The notes under the pieces: model-generated
What the model was told of the DNA's origin: nothing
The model's input: only the letters and a program-made list of their open reading frames with translations
Database searches by the model: none
Translations under genes and position numbers: made by a program
Shown here: positions 31,333 through 46,628 of the stretch, piece by piece
Layout of the letters: each line of letters opens with the position of its first letter
Position numbering within the stretch: position 1 is the first letter of the stretch
Assembly (NCBI RefSeq): GCF_014898815.1
Contig: NW_026515539.1
Location: 930,001-994,000, forward strand
Direction: 5' to 3'
From: Panonychus citri
Taxonomy: Eukaryota > Arthropoda > Arachnida > Trombidiformes > Tetranychidae
Length of the DNA stretch: 64,000 nucleotides

Positions 31333-32686
31333 AATGATAATGATGATGATTATCTTCCCTATGTTTACCTAATAATTACCTGAAAGTATTAACACAAACA
31401 AAAGTATCAATCAATTTGATGTAACAGGAAAACAACAATTTACATCAAATTGAAAGTGAAATTGACTAATGAACTTTTCTAAATCAATTATCAATCCTTT
31501 ATAATCATCATTAGATTAATAAATATCTCCAATCACCACCACCCACTTACAAACTAAAAAATGGCCACCCTTGAAATGCTCAACTATTAATTGTTACAAC
31601 AATAATAATATTCAGCAGGAAATTGATGGCTAATTACTGATTTTAAAGATATTAATTAAATAGTAACAGGGTAAATCATGATAGTAAATTGGTAGACAAT
31701 CAACTCAAATACCATAATTGAAAATGGTGTAAATAATTAATGGTGATATTGAGTTACTTTTATGATTGACAAGAAAAAAGTGATTAGTGTGATGTCTTGA
31801 GAAATCTAATTGATAGAACGACTAATTAGCTTTAGATTAGTTTAATTGGGTAATGTAAAAGTGCATCTAAGGCCCAAAGACACAATCAAGTTGAAAATCA
31901 AATTAATGTCAAAATTTTGTTTTCCCCAAAAAAATGAAGGTAAACAGAAAAGTTGGCGCGAAAAATTGATAATCCAAAATATAAAAAAGTGAAAATTTTT
32001 TTTTCTTTTTCATGTTTGAAAAAAAACTTTTAATTCTCATCTTTTTATATGATAACCTTTTCAGATTGATAGTTTTATTATTATCCATTTACCTTTAGAT
32101 GTTTTTTATTATCTTCTTATATTTACCTGTGATTTTTTTATCTTCATCATAATCCATTAATATTATTGGTGTTATTGCTCTTGATGGTGCTCATCCTGAG
32201 GAGTGGATGAGTGTAGATGAAAAGGATTTGCGGGTTGATGGTGTTTATAAGATGACATTGTGTGTCTGTTGGGTTGAATTTTAAGCTGAATTAAGGTCCA
32301 TGACTGTGGATTTGAGTTAATCCCTTTAAGACACTTCGTTAGTAGGGGGGAGTTGATGTTTAATGTGAAGAGAAAAATAAAATTCTTTTTCTCGAATCTT
32401 TTCTCTCTCTTTTCTCTCTCTTTTCCTGCTCTTCTTCGTGAATTGGGCCTATGCCCAATCTATTTTATCTCTTGCACTTACTCTGTCTCTCACTCTCTTC
32501 ATACGAGGAGGAGGAAGTAGGAGGAGGAAGTTGATCCTCACACTAATTTTAATTTACACTTAAAACTAAGTAACCAAAACTTTTTAAATCTTTCAAACTT
32601 TTCGAGAAGATGAGGATGAAAAAGAAAGGGAATAATCTTTCTCTTTCTTTCTATTTGTCTCTTTTTTCACCTTCACCATATGTATC

Positions 32687-32687
32687 C

Positions 32688-32719
<32 letters not shown>
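32687..32719. repeat. (CT)n tract, one interruption
   Basis: CT run broken once by TTT. Confidence 0.93.
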
Positions 32720-33773
32720 TACTCTTTCAAATTCTCTGTCTATTTTTATCCATCATCATCATCATCCTCATCCTTATCGTCCCTGAATAAGATTCAATCA
32801 GTTTTTGCAACAATCTAAATTCATTTAATTTCTTCAACTATTCAATTCTAATCATCTTAGAATGAAAAGTTTATAAATATTATTACATAGAACTAATCAT
32901 TTCAACAATTAAATTCCCATTCACTAATAATATTTAAATTGATTTCAATTACACTTAAAACTGTAATTTAATAGTTTCACTTTTCCAATTGTCACTTATG
33001 TGTATCAAATATCAACTCAAAATCAATAACATGAAATATCAGATACTTTGTGCTTCTATTAAATTTAACAATTAAAATTAATTGTTTCTCAACCAAAGGA
33101 AAACAATTAAAATAACAATAATCAACTTTGTCCCAATAACAATAACAAAAACCACAGAAATTTAAATGATCAAAAATGATAATAAACAATCAAAACAATT
33201 AACAAAAAGTTTTCCTAATTTAAAAGGTAACATGAAATATTATCATTCTGAATATCATCATGAATCATCATCATAATCATGTAATATCACCATGAAAATG
33301 ATGAAACATTAATCAAGTATTAAAACAAAGTGAAAAACGTCAAATACAATAACAACAACAACAACAACAACAAGCAACGAATCTACAGTCTGATCAACAA
33401 AAAGAAACCCAGACAGTACAATAGGATGAACAACACGAAATAACATCAACAATGTCAGCGAGAACCTTGTTGTCCAAAAATAGGTTGCTCTTTTTCCCAA
33501 GGTTACAGGGTCATCGACAAGATGACGAAGGTCTCAATTTACACATATACCATAAAGTACCTTCGTAACTCCCCTCAACCACCACCACCGCCAAAAAACA
33601 CACACAGTGAAGAGGAGGAGGTGGAGGGAAACAAAACCCAATAAGAAATACATTAGAAAATGATAAAAGTTAAAAAAAAATAGTTGATTTTTGGTAAACA
33701 GTAAAAAAAACAATCAACAAACTTGTCAAGTATCAGATTGTTGGTGTTGAGATTTTTTCTTTCTGGTTCACTC

Positions 33774-33824
33774 AATGATTATGATGATTATCATTTGATC
33801 ATCAAAATGATCATCATAATCATT
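33774..33824. repeat. Long inverted repeat, 15-bp perfect arms
   Basis: Arms 33774-33788 and 33810-33824 are perfect reverse complements; the interior pairs again (CATTT/AAATG) after a small bulge. The palindrome ACTGGTAACCAGT follows at 33826-33838. Confidence 0.8.
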
Positions 33825-34157
33825 AACTGGTAACCAGTGAAAACTAAGTCATAATTTAATAACAACGGTGGCAAGTATATTATATCATTAATGATGATGA
33901 TAAAAATTATTTACCTTTATAATCATTTACCTTTTACACTCAACTTTACCTGTTATAAATGTAAAACCATTATCAAAAACTATCATTTTACAATCAAGTT
34001 GATTGTTAACAATCAAAGTGATTGTAAGAGAGACAAAAAGTCAATGTTGACTTTTTGAAAGAAACAAAGTTTTCTCTTTAAATATCATCATGATTAGGAT
34101 TACATAGGAAATGATTAGTTTAATATACTTGAGATGATATTAGGAATTAGGAAAAGT

Positions 34158-34161
<4 letters not shown>

Positions 34162-34236
<75 letters not shown>
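34162..34236. repeat. Longest (GA)n tract in the window
   Basis: About 75 bases of uninterrupted GA. Confidence 0.97.
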
Positions 34237-34238
<2 letters not shown>

Positions 34239-34819
34239 ATCTAATCATCTGATTAGATTTTAAATGGGGAATTAAATCTCTCAACAATCAAGAACAATGT
34301 ATCAACCTAAATTGTAATCAAATGATATTTCGTATCAAGTATATGGTGAAAAAGGATAACTTTTTTTCCACTTACTTTCACCTTCTCTGTGGTTGTTTAC
34401 CTTTTGTTGAGAGATTTTCTCTCTCTCTCTTTTGTTTATTATTATTTTCTCTCTTTCTTTACTTTCTTTTTTTTCGTTCTTTCCTTTCGTTTTACCTTCG
34501 ATTAACTCGTCAAGGTAAAGTATATATTATATATTCATAGTAATCATTTATATATACTTTGTTGCTATTGCTGTGTTGTTACTGTTGTCAGTCAACTTCA
34601 AATTGTTATTTCATAATATTATTCACTGACGATGAGCATTCATAAAACTTTACTCACTCTAACGCTCACTTTTTATATCCCTACTAACTGATTACTACCA
34701 AAAACTTGCTCACTACCTGTGTTTCTGCTGCTGGTCTCACCTTCGTAACTCAACCAATTCAATGAGAAGAGAAAAAGAAAGGATAAGAATAAGGAGATAA
34801 AGAGATAGAAAGGGAAAGT

Positions 34820-34828
<9 letters not shown>

Positions 34829-34859
<31 letters not shown>
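34829..34859. repeat. (GA)n tract
   Basis: About 30 bases. Confidence 0.95.
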
Positions 34860-34864
<5 letters not shown>

Positions 34865-37581
34865 ATTCGCTCTAACCTCGCTCAACGAATGACTGAACCA
34901 ACGATCGAGTTACGAAAAGAAGGGAAAAAATGAACAAGGTAACATTCATTTTTTTGTGTTCGACTGTAATTGAATCAGGACTTTAACCCCATGGGCCCAA
35001 GGAAAAATGAGGCTTACAGGCTTTTTATATATCCATGCATATATTATACTCACTTGCTCACTCGGCAATATAACTACGTTGTTATAACCAAGTGACCTTA
35101 ATTGACGTAAAATTTATGTATCTCTTTCTCTCTCATTCTCTCTCTGTCAAAATGTCCTTCAAACGATAAAAGAGGAAGAAACAACCTTGGACAACCAGCA
35201 TTAACAGCATGGAAAGTAACAACAAACCCTCTCACTCTCACTCTCACTCTCTCACTAATAACGAGTTGCAACACCAGCAAAGTGAATGGTGTATATAAAA
35301 AATCCCAAAGAAAAGTAACTTTGATTTTGCAGAGATGCAGAAAAAAAAACTCGAAATCACAGAGGGAAAATTATCTTTGATTGTAGAAAAGATTTTTTTT
35401 TCTCTTCTAATCAATCTTGAGTTAATTTTACCCATAGGAAGATAAATTCAATCCAAAATGACAGATAAATACTCAACAAGTATCAACATGATGATCAACT
35501 TTATTGCGCAAAAAAAAACAGCTCAAAGAGAGTCCAAAACTTTTGACAGTTTATATTTTGACAATACTCATTCATGTTATCATCATCATCATCATCATCT
35601 TCATGATTGCATTGATTGTTACACCAACAACAATTACTACTACTATCAACTACTGTTCACTGAGTATCTTGAGTGTATGAACTTTTTTTTCTTGTGGGTT
35701 TTTCATGTTACTTTTTGGCACAAATCGGATACAAGATTTTGAAGGTGTTGCAAGTTTGAGTCTGGAGGGAAATGGAGAGAGAGAAAAGAGATGAAGATGA
35801 AAAAAGAGAGGGAAAAGGAGATGATGATGATAAGAGAGAGAGAGAGAGAATCAGATATTTTGACAAAACGCTTTTGTTTTGACTGAACACACGTAAAAAT
35901 AAACCAGCAATCTTTTCGTTGTCTCTATTTGTTTGAGCAAAAAGATCATAAGTTACATGAACGATAGCGTGACAATAACAAATATGAGAAAAATCAACAA
36001 AGGTTTTCAAGGAGCAAGATGAAGAGAAACGATTTTCATCCAAAAAGAAGAAGAAGAAAAAAAAATAGTCAAAGATGAAGATGAAAACTCTACTTTTGTT
36101 GTTTTCTGTAAAATTTGAAGAAAATGATGAAAGATGGAGATAATGATAGATGGAAACATTTATCTTCCAAGCAATCAAAGTTTCTCTCTTTCTGGTTCAC
36201 AAAGAGCATCTTCATCCTCTTTCCTTTTATCAATCGACTGTAATTCAATGATCAATATCATCCTCACCCTCATCTTCATCTTTATCTTCATCTTCACCTT
36301 TCTAATTTTCCCACCAACAGTATTTATCATTTTTCATCCTCATCACTTTTTGTCTATGGATGCAAATCATTTGCATCATCAAAATTAAGATCAACCATCA
36401 ACCAGATATTATCTGATTGGAAATGATTTAATTGCAATTACTGTTGAAATCAGTTGCATGGATTAGTAAATCATTTGATCATCATAATGTACATTGTTTT
36501 TAACCACTCAAATCTAGGAATTGACAATTAACCGTTATTATTGTTTGATCTGAGGGAGAGCGATTAACTTATTGTTTGTTTTAATTGTGTTGTTTCAATT
36601 AGAGATAAAATTGACAATAGTAATTAGATTATCATCAGACTAATTTGATAATACACTTAATAAATTGTTTCCTTTTCAATTTTAATACTTTTGTTACAAA
36701 TAATCAATATAAACAATTGTAACCATCACAATTAATACAATTAAACAAGTTCGTGATGATAACGTTGATGTTAATTGGTAAAACGATCAGATTGATTTTC
36801 ATGTTAAACTTACCTTGATTTAGATTGGTTAGCTAACAATTAACTACAGTTATCAAATCAATTCCCGGACCCAAGAGATTTTGTCTCTTTGAGACTCTTA
36901 ATTGTTTAACTATCCATCAATTCCCATGTTGATTAGTTAAATCATTGATTGTGCTTTTTTTTATTGATATAATAATCAATTGGAATTTTCTTAATTTGAA
37001 AAAGTTTCTCAAAAATCTCACACCACAATCAAAACTCAAAGGAATTGGAAAGTTAACAATTAACAAGGGAATTAAATTGCTTATTGACAATTAGGGTCAA
37101 ATTGATTACAGTTTAAAGGACAAATTGTTTTGCTCTCTAAATAATTACAAGTTAATTGTTAAATGGCAAAAAAAACACACACCAGACATGATTAACAAAC
37201 AGAAATTTACAGTTTGACAATTAATTATAATCATGTTTAGGATAAAAGTTGGTTGATTAAAAGGTTATAAATGATAAATCAACAATTAAAAACAACAACA
37301 TGTAAACAATCAATCAAAAATGTCAATTAAGGATGACAGTTATAAATGTTATCAGATTAATAATAATAAACACCAAAAGTTTTTTATTAACTTTGTGGTT
37401 ATTGTATTTACCTTTGTAGGTGAATATGAATATCATGTGTATCAAGAGGGATTAGAAAGAGATTAAGATTAAGATTTGAGTAGATGATGATAGTAAACAA
37501 TGAGGAAGAGAAGTAGAAAAGGTGAATATTAGATGAAAGATAATGGGAGTAGGAGGAAGATGATAGAATCATCGGAAGGAG

Positions 37582-37610
37582 GAAGAGAGAAAGAGAGAGA
37601 GAGAGAGAGA
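37582..37610. repeat. (GA)n tract
   Basis: GA run with one AAA break. Confidence 0.9.
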
Positions 37611-39066
37611 AAAGTTTTTCTTGGAAGAAGAAGAGGAAGAAAATTAAAGATCGATGAAGATTAAGATGATAAAGGTAAGATAATTTATCTATTTGTCATT
37701 CATTAATTTCATCGAACCACCGGCATCACACCTCCCACCATAAGAATGAAAGATGATGAGGATGATGAAGGGAAAATAAGACAAACTTAAACTTCGTTAT
37801 AATAACTATGATTCCCTTTGAGAGATAGAAAACAGAACAGGTAAGTTTACCTTTTTTTTTTCTTTCTTTTGTTATTCTGTCAGTTACAATGTTGCCGAAC
37901 TTTTTTCCCTCTCATTTCAACCTATTGGTTTAATCATGGATAACGTTTCCGGCGCTTAAGGCCAAATATATACTTGAAAAGTGAGTGAGAAAAAGAGAGA
38001 GAGAGAGAGAAAAATAATCAGTTGTCAAATGGCTCTTTCACTTACCTTTTCCACCTCATTCTTACCTATGGTTGTAATGCCTTTCTCTTCATAGCATTTC
38101 AATCAAGTCTCTCAAGTCAAAAATCTCTCACCTTTACCTGTTGTTACCTTTTCCATTTACTTTTCTCTCTCTTCTTTTCAAAGAAGAAGAAGAGAGAGAG
38201 AGAGAATAGTGATCAGAATTAGATACTACTGGTTCCTTTGGAGAGAGAAAAAGTTAAAGGCTTTAGGGATTTAAATGGACCTTGTAAAACTCGTTCTTAC
38301 CTGGAATTTGACATTTACCATCCTGATGATTTTTAAAAAGAGAAAAATAAACAGTAAAAGACTAACAACTTGATTGCAAACAATTTATAAATTACTGATA
38401 AGCGTAAACTCATCAGCACCATAATAATATCTAACTTTTAATTGTGTGTCTCAATAATTATCATTCCATATTTATGGCTATCATAATTTTCATCAGTTGT
38501 TTTTGTTGTTTTTTTCCATGTTCCTGTTGATAATTAACATCTCACCAATTGATATAATTATTTTTCTCTTCATCTACCTAACCAAATCAATTGGAATTGC
38601 AAATTCAATTGAATTAAATGATTATATGTTTACTTTATTTTCTGCTGATATAATATGTTATTTATCCCATTGGATTATAACATGTATCATGTATCATCAT
38701 CATCATCATATTATTTATTGTTTATTTACTTTCCCATGTGTTAGATCAAACTTTTTTTTACTTACCTTGACCACCATATATATTTATATATATTACAACC
38801 TTTGAACTTTTACCCAATATTATTATATATTTACTAGACCATTGGATAATAATAATGATGATGATAATAAATGGTAAACATTGTTACCTTGATTTTTTTT
38901 GTTTCTTCTTCTTGTTATTATTATTATTACCTTTGGTTAATATGTGTATCTACCTGTAGCTTTAATAATAAACCTATGGAATCACCTTCGTGGTTTGATG
39001 CACCAGGTAACAACAGGAATAATAAAAAAGAGTACATTTACCCGCCCTAGAAATTTTTGGTTACCC

Positions 39067-39086
39067 TGTGTGTGTGTGTGTGTGTG
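39067..39086. repeat. (TG)n tract
   Basis: The only clear TG microsatellite I noticed in the window. Confidence 0.9.
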
Positions 39087-40041
39087 AGTGTTGATGGAGG
39101 TGGAGGTGGTAAAGGTGGGCATGAAGATGATGATGATGGTGATGATGATGTTTTGTGATGATAAACTTCACTTATTTGCCTGACTGATTGCTTACTTGTT
39201 GTTGTTATTTATCTTGGGCTAATATTTACCTTCCACCCTCCTCCATCTTCATCATCATCATCACCATCTCCTCCCATCATCATACAATTCCCATTGATCA
39301 TCATCATCATCATCCAGCAACAATGATGATGATAATGATGATACGAGCAAAAGTAGAGCAACGAAAACTAAACCGATGAAAGTTCAATATTGATGTTTAA
39401 TTTTCCTTAATTCAAATTAATGTGATTAATTTTTAATCGATTATGATTATAATCTGATTGTCAGTGATTAACAAACAGAAAAATGATCATAACAACAATC
39501 AACTGACACTTGGAAACTCATTGGACTTAAAATATAATCTAAATAATTTAATTTTAATGCTCTTGAAGATGATTATTATTAAGTAATTTAATTAGTAACC
39601 ATCAGAAAAAAATAACAAAATATTAGGTTAATAATCATACAAATAATAATGTAGTAATCAAGATGATTATCATCATCATTATTATTACCCAAATTAAATG
39701 TTAAAATCACAAAACTAAATCAAAAAGATGAGATAATTAAAAATCAAAGTTTCTAACTTGATTCAATATTAACAAAACCCTAAGGGTAAATTATATTGAT
39801 CATTAGCATCAATGGTTAATTTGGCTTTAGGCCCATGGAAAGTTATTAGAATAGTTTATTTCCTATGGAATGTGGTCCTAGGTCAATGATGATAATATCA
39901 TCATCGTCATCATCATCATCATCCCAAAAATTTGCTTCTAACTTTACATTAAAGTCAAACCAAAAAAACGCGCGAAATTTTTTTTTCACATAAAACATTT
40001 TTCTTCAAACCAACAAGTTATTTCACAATTTAAATTTATCC

Positions 40042-40073
<32 letters not shown>
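40042..40073. repeat. (ATC)n tract
   Basis: About ten ATC/CAT units; similar shorter runs are scattered through the desert. Confidence 0.95.
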
Positions 40074-42710
40074 TAATCATCTTAAATATCATCTTCAATC
40101 ACCATCCCTCCTCCTTAATCCTTGGGGGCTTAATTAATTATCAAACCTTAAACATTAACCTGATCCATAGGTAAAAAGTTTTGATTCAACTCATTGATTA
40201 GTAACATTTGATTGTTCAGATCTGATATAAGTTGATTTTAACTTTTTTATTAATTATCTTTTATATTTAATTTGATTGTGTTAATCTGTTAATTAATTAG
40301 CTTTTTTTCTGAGTCTTTTTTAGTTAAATTGTTTCAAATTTAATTCCCATGGTTTTTTTTGGTACTTTTTACTTTACCTCAGCTTAATTGCTCATGTTGA
40401 TTGTGAATAATTTGTTTGAGTTAATTAATATTCAAGTTTCACGTTTTAACTGTTCATAAGTTTGATTACTTTTGAATTTAATTTACATTCAATTAACTAA
40501 CTAAGTTTATATTTTTTGGTGTTCGTTGTTAATAATGATGTTTAATGGTTTCAAATTGATACTAAATTGTTGATAATCATTTTGTAATCGGAAATTAATT
40601 AGGATCAGCTAAATTCAATCATGATTAGTATTGATTTCATGTAACTTTTTAGTTAAGTTAATTGTTAATTTTTGACACGTTGACAGTTAATTTTATGTTT
40701 ATTATTGTTGTTACAACTGATTAAATTGTTACAAACAATTAACGCGCAAATTTATTTACATTGAGTTGATTATGATATATATTAAATGAAAGAGGATGAA
40801 GAAAGTAAAAACTAAACGACAATTAAAATTAATTGCAACGTAATCAGTAAAACAGAAATACATCAATTAACATCAATGAAAATACACTTTGAATTAATTT
40901 AGCTTTGAGAAAAGTTTAATTTAAATGTCAACAATTAACTTAAAGGTATCATTTTTATCATCAGTTAATCACCTTGATTGTGCTCATGTTAATTATCATC
41001 AAGTTAATTTAGTAATTACAATTAAATGTAGACATCTAATCAACGTCTAGGATGAAAAGTCAAATGAAAACAACAAGACGAGTGAGTGATTAAGTTAATT
41101 GTCAAAGGAAAAAACAAAAATTATATACACATCAGCAATTTAATGATAAGTGATTAAAGACACAAATCTAGTAAGGATTAAATTGCTAAATCGTTAACCG
41201 TTAATCTTAATCCAGTTGTAAATTAATCACTTTCATCGTTAATCAATGATGAGGATAAAAAAAATCAAAATAATATTTGGATTAAATTGGATTTGCACTT
41301 AATGACATTGAGATTGGATTTAAACAATTTAAATACAGAAATACATTATTGTCACAATCATCTTGATGATGGTGATGATGATGATCATCATCAATTTAAT
41401 CAATTTCATCATGATCATCATCATGATTAAGATTCAAGGCTTAATCCAGACGATAAATTGAAAACCTTGAAAAAATTTCAATGGTTAATCTCAAGTTGGA
41501 AACGGAATAATTTGAAGAGCTTGAGTAAACATTATGATAATCAATTGATTTGATTACCACTGGAACATGATTAACAATTAACGCACACACATTAATTTAT
41601 ACTAATCACTCAAAATCAACTGACAATTGACTTTTGTTTCAATAATCTATAAACGATTACGTTTGATTAAATGTATCAATTTATTATGTTCAATAATTAT
41701 CATCACAATAATTAATCAATGAAACTCAAGAAAAATTTATTAAGATAAGTCAATTGAATTAAATCATCTGATAATTATTGATGATCATAATTATAATTGT
41801 TATAAATGTAATTCTAATTAAATCAAGAAGGTAATATAAAGATAAAGGTTTAAAAATAGATTATTGAAAATGGATTAATATTCAATTCTTATGTTAATTA
41901 AGCTCATCATCATCACCATCATGAATATGATTAACTTGACGTTCAGATAATAACGATGTTAAAATTGAAACATTGAAGTAAAGTGTAAAGTTGATGAGGA
42001 TGAAAAAAAATATTATTTGATCCTCAGATTTAATTATTATGTTTATCATCATCATCATCATCATCATCACCGATAATAATAACAATTGACAAGATGTGAC
42101 AACCTAATAGTAAAGATGGATTAACTGTTAATCGGATTAGTTATATTATCTTCATTCAGGGATAAGAGTAAGAAAAAAGTTCAATTGAATTCAGGAAAGT
42201 GAAGGAATCTGATTCTTTGTGTGAGTTTGGGTGCGACCAAAGATGATAAAGATGATGATAAGAGAGAGAAAGAGAAAGAGAGAAATGAGATTGAGGATAT
42301 AATGATGATAATAATAATGCAAAGAGATGATAATTTTTCTTGGTGCGTTTCAAGTCTAAGATTGAGAATGGGCCAAGAAAAGGATGATAAAAGATGAAGA
42401 TGAGGATGAAAAGGAAGAGGCAAATGATGATCAACCCACAATAAGCAAGTGAAAAAATGTGCAACCTCAGCCTCAAATCTTCTTATGTCTTTCTCAATCT
42501 CTTTCACTCTCTGTCTCTTTTGTACCATCATCATCATCATCTCAGGTCTTCCACCTCCACCTCCTCATCTCCATCTCCATCCTCACTCTCTCATCATCAT
42601 TTGAATATTTGTGAAGTTTGATATTTAAAGTAAACTCAATCTTTCCAATTTTTTTTCTTCTTCCTCCTCATCTTTATCATCATCTTGTTAAACATTTTTT
42701 TCATCTTCAT

Positions 42711-42731
42711 CTCTCTCTCTCTCTCTCTCTC
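42711..42731. repeat. (CT)n tract
   Basis: About 21 bases. Confidence 0.93.
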
Positions 42732-43007
42732 ACAAATACATTCACTCTCTTGGCCCATCTCTTCATACAATCATCCTCATCATCTTTTCACCCTCCTCCC
42801 ACTTTCCCTCCTCATCTCGGCGACATATTCACTCGTAAACATTTGAACTTTACCATTTCTGTGATTAATTGAGATGACAAAGTTTCCACTCAATCAGTTG
42901 AATGTAAATTATCATGAGTTGACAAAAAAAATCAACTGTCACATAGTTTTAGTTAGTTAACAGTTATAGTAACAATTGAGTTATGATGATGAGGATGATG
43001 GAGATGA

Positions 43008-43009
<2 letters not shown>

Positions 43010-43037
<28 letters not shown>
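43010..43037. repeat. (CT)n tract
   Basis: About 27 bases. Confidence 0.93.
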
Positions 43038-43040
<3 letters not shown>

Positions 43041-44666
43041 ACTTTTTGATTTATTCTATCGTCGAATTAAAAATTTAAGCTAATTAATGACCTGGGTAAG
43101 TGTTTTAATGATCCCAATTGATTCAGTTGTTCCAATCATTTAATTGATCAACTTTTTCATTCAATTTTCGAATTTTAATTTTGATTTGTCGTTTTCACTT
43201 AATGATTTCCGATTAATTTTTCATTCATTTTGAGATTTTCATCTGCCTATTACTAAACATCCGGTTGCAATTAGCTAATCATGGTCACTTTAAGCTTTAA
43301 AAGCTTACCTTGTCCTTTTAATTGTTACAATTAAATGGACTAACCTTTTAAATTAACTGTACATTAACCAAATGTTGTTGTTGTTGTCTTAGGCCTTAGG
43401 CCTCGGATGTTAATCAATCTCATCTGATTGCAACAATTAACTGATTATAAGCAAATTGAAAAAGTTTCTCACACAATTAGTTAACTAATCAATTGAGTGA
43501 CCAAATTATCACTTAACGTGTTTAATAAATTTAAATCCATGAGAAATCAAATAGCTACAATTAAAAGTTAACCATCAAGTTAGTTTAATGATTAAGCTGA
43601 TTTGCTTAATTGCTAAAGCCACCAAATTAAATTCAATTTAATTGTTCAAAATTTATTAATATCATAAGAATTATTAATAAATCTAATTGTTGACAACAAT
43701 AAAGTTTTTTAATCCAGTTAAACTATGAAAACGGTTATTATTTTAATCACAGTTAATTGCTAGTGATTAAAGGATTTATTGTTAATATTGAGCTTTTTTA
43801 ATCTTCATCTAAACTTTTAATTATTCACACTGATTATCACGATTATATTATTAGCTCACAATTTAGACCCGTTAATTGTTAAGTAGCGACAAAAAAGTCA
43901 ATCAAAAAGTTAATCAAATTGTGGTTCAAATAAATCATAACAAATTGACCATTCAAATGATTCAAGTAATTAACTGATTAACATTGAGCAATAATTGATA
44001 TATAATTACCTTAATCTAATGAATCGCAGTTAAATTGATTACAAATACTGGTAATTGAAGCTAATTTTGTATGTGAATTAATTGTAACTTGTTGATTAGC
44101 TAAATTATATCGTAATCATAGATTAATTATAATAATCATGATAACGTCAACGATTATAATTGTTGATTTTAAATCGTGTTGATTGTTATTATTATTTTTC
44201 CATCCCTTACAATACAATATATCAAGTTAAACTTAATTACCAACAATCAATAAGGTAATCAAATCAATTTGAATCACGTATTACATTTTAATTTGACGTT
44301 GATTGAAAATAAACACGATCATCAACATAATAAATTCATCAATTAAATTAACTAATAATGATGATAATTAATTGTTAAACCATGAGATTGATTAAAATCT
44401 TAAGAAGCTAATATAAAGCGAATTAATTTAACATGATATTAGTTATTTATTTGATGATGAAATGATTGTAATCAATTGATGAGGATAAACAACAACAATT
44501 AAATGTTCAAATGCTGATATACTTTATTGTTACCTTTACATTGACAGGTACATTTACGTCATTGCCAATGATGCATAGATGAGGATATTCAGGTAACATT
44601 TGAGTAAAAGATGAGGATGAAAAAACTTCCAGGAAGAAGACAAAAGGAAGAGCAAAATTGTATTAA

Positions 44667-44668
<2 letters not shown>

Positions 44669-44714
<46 letters not shown>
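44669..44714. repeat. (GA)n tract
   Basis: About 46 bases. Confidence 0.96.
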
Positions 44715-44716
<2 letters not shown>

Positions 44717-45075
44717 AAAGGTTAGTAATACAGTCGGCAAAGGATAAGAAAACAAGTGAAAATGACCTTACCTGCCCTTGGATTTTATTGTGAAGGTAAA
44801 AATTTTACTTATTACGAATTGTTGGTAAAGTTTTAGAAAAGAGAATAAATTTTTTTTCTTCAATTTCTTCTGTTACAATGTTACCTTTTCTTGATTCATC
44901 TTCCCATGGAGAGATGATGATGATTATGATGCATGTAAACCTTGGGGTAGCAATGATAGGGTGGTGGTGGTGGATTATCATCATCCTCCTCCTACTCCAT
45001 CAAAATAATTTCACTCTCAATGATAGTCCTGACTTTCTGATGGTGATGATGGACTCATGGAACTCACTGCCCCAA

Positions 45076-45079
<4 letters not shown>

Positions 45080-45140
<61 letters not shown>
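45080..45140. repeat. (CT)n tract
   Basis: About 60 bases of pure CT. Confidence 0.97.
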
Positions 45141-45142
<2 letters not shown>

Positions 45143-46602
45143 AAGTTATTTTGTGAGCCTTGAACTTTTTTCCCATTTTGGTGTGGCCATGGTTTTTTTC
45201 ATCTCTATGGGTTTTAGGTGCAATTGCATCACTAAATGATCCGTTCATCCATAATATACAATCATCATCATGATAATAATAATAATGGACTTTGATATTT
45301 ATCTCTACCTGTAACTTACCTGTACTTTTGTAAGTTATGATTAACTTTCAACATTTAGTTAGTACAAGAAACTTTTTAGTATCTTTAACAATCAACGGGG
45401 TATATAAACCATTAAATAGCTCAATAGCAACAATTTATTGATTGTGATGGTTGAGTTAATTGATTTTTCTCTCTCAACAATTAAAAACATTTTGATTGCA
45501 GTTCAAATGGTCAAGATAAAGTTTATCTTTCATTTGGTCAAATCATTGAAACGTTTGCATTTATTACTTATAAAGACAAATTGATTAGCATTTAAAAAAA
45601 ACAACACTGATGATGATTAGAATGACGGAAGATAATGAGGATGATTGGGATTACCTTTTACTCTAACATCTGCTCATTCAGGTAACGAGAAAAAAAAACA
45701 GGTAACAAAAAGCTGAATGGAAACTGTGATCAACTAATAATCTAATATAATGATAACCATTGGGTTAACACTGATTGTTAACCTTATTAAATTGTAATTA
45801 AAATCAAGGTGGAAATTGATGAATATTTTAAGAAGAAAAGAAAGACAAAAAGAAAGAGGAAGCAGATTGTCTTCGTCCAGTATCATCTTTATCATCGTTA
45901 ACTTGTTATTATCATTTTTTTTTACTTCAGAAAAAGTTTTCACTAGTTAACATTGTTAATCTTAATCATATCCTTCATAATGATTGTGATAATAGGATAC
46001 AGGTAATCGTTGGTTATATAATTTTTTTTGGTAATTTAGTCAAATCCTGTTTTGACATTTTAACTTTACTGTCAAATGATGATGATTATGAGGATAAGAA
46101 AATAAAGAGATTCCAAAATGATGAATGTTGTTGCAATTGCGACGATCAGCTGAGATTTTGTTGTTACTTCAATGGAGCGAGTAACATAGATTTCTGTCTG
46201 TCTGCATCTCTCTCTAATTTTACTTTCTTTTCTTACAATATGTCAATGAAGATGATGATGATGATAAAGAGAGAGAAATAATCATATACATGCAATTATT
46301 AACATGATTGTAACAAAAGCATGTTTTTTTTCATCTTCATCTTTTTTACATTTTAAAAGGAAGATGGAAAAAAAGTCGCGCGGCTTTTAAATTACTAGGA
46401 TAGAGACAAAGAGGAAGATGAGGATGATGATGATGGAAGATAACTGTGAGGATGATGGTGAAAGAGAGGGAGAGGGAGAGAGAGAGAGGTGGCAGAGGCA
46501 GATGTTTGTAAAGAGGGAGTGAATTGAGAAACAAATTAAAGTAGCACTAATTACTAACTAATTTAGTGGAAGAGTAAGAAACGATAGAGAAAAGAAGATT
46601 GG

Positions 46603-46628
46603 AAGAGAGAGAGAGAGAGAGAGAGAGA
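46603..46628. repeat. (GA)n tract
   Basis: About 26 bases; a mixed GAGAGG run lies at about 46462-46489. Confidence 0.93.

Noticed and set aside
35458..36388. Frames of 84-156 aa with His and Ser/Phe runs
   Set aside because: Driven by ATC, TCT and GA microsatellites; no similarity.
42156..42872. Three 84-119 aa frames
   Set aside because: Low-complexity Leu/Ser/His translations of CT and ATC-rich DNA.
44878..45239. Met-rich and Leu-Ser repeat frames
   Set aside because: They run through the 60-base CT tract; microsatellite artefacts.
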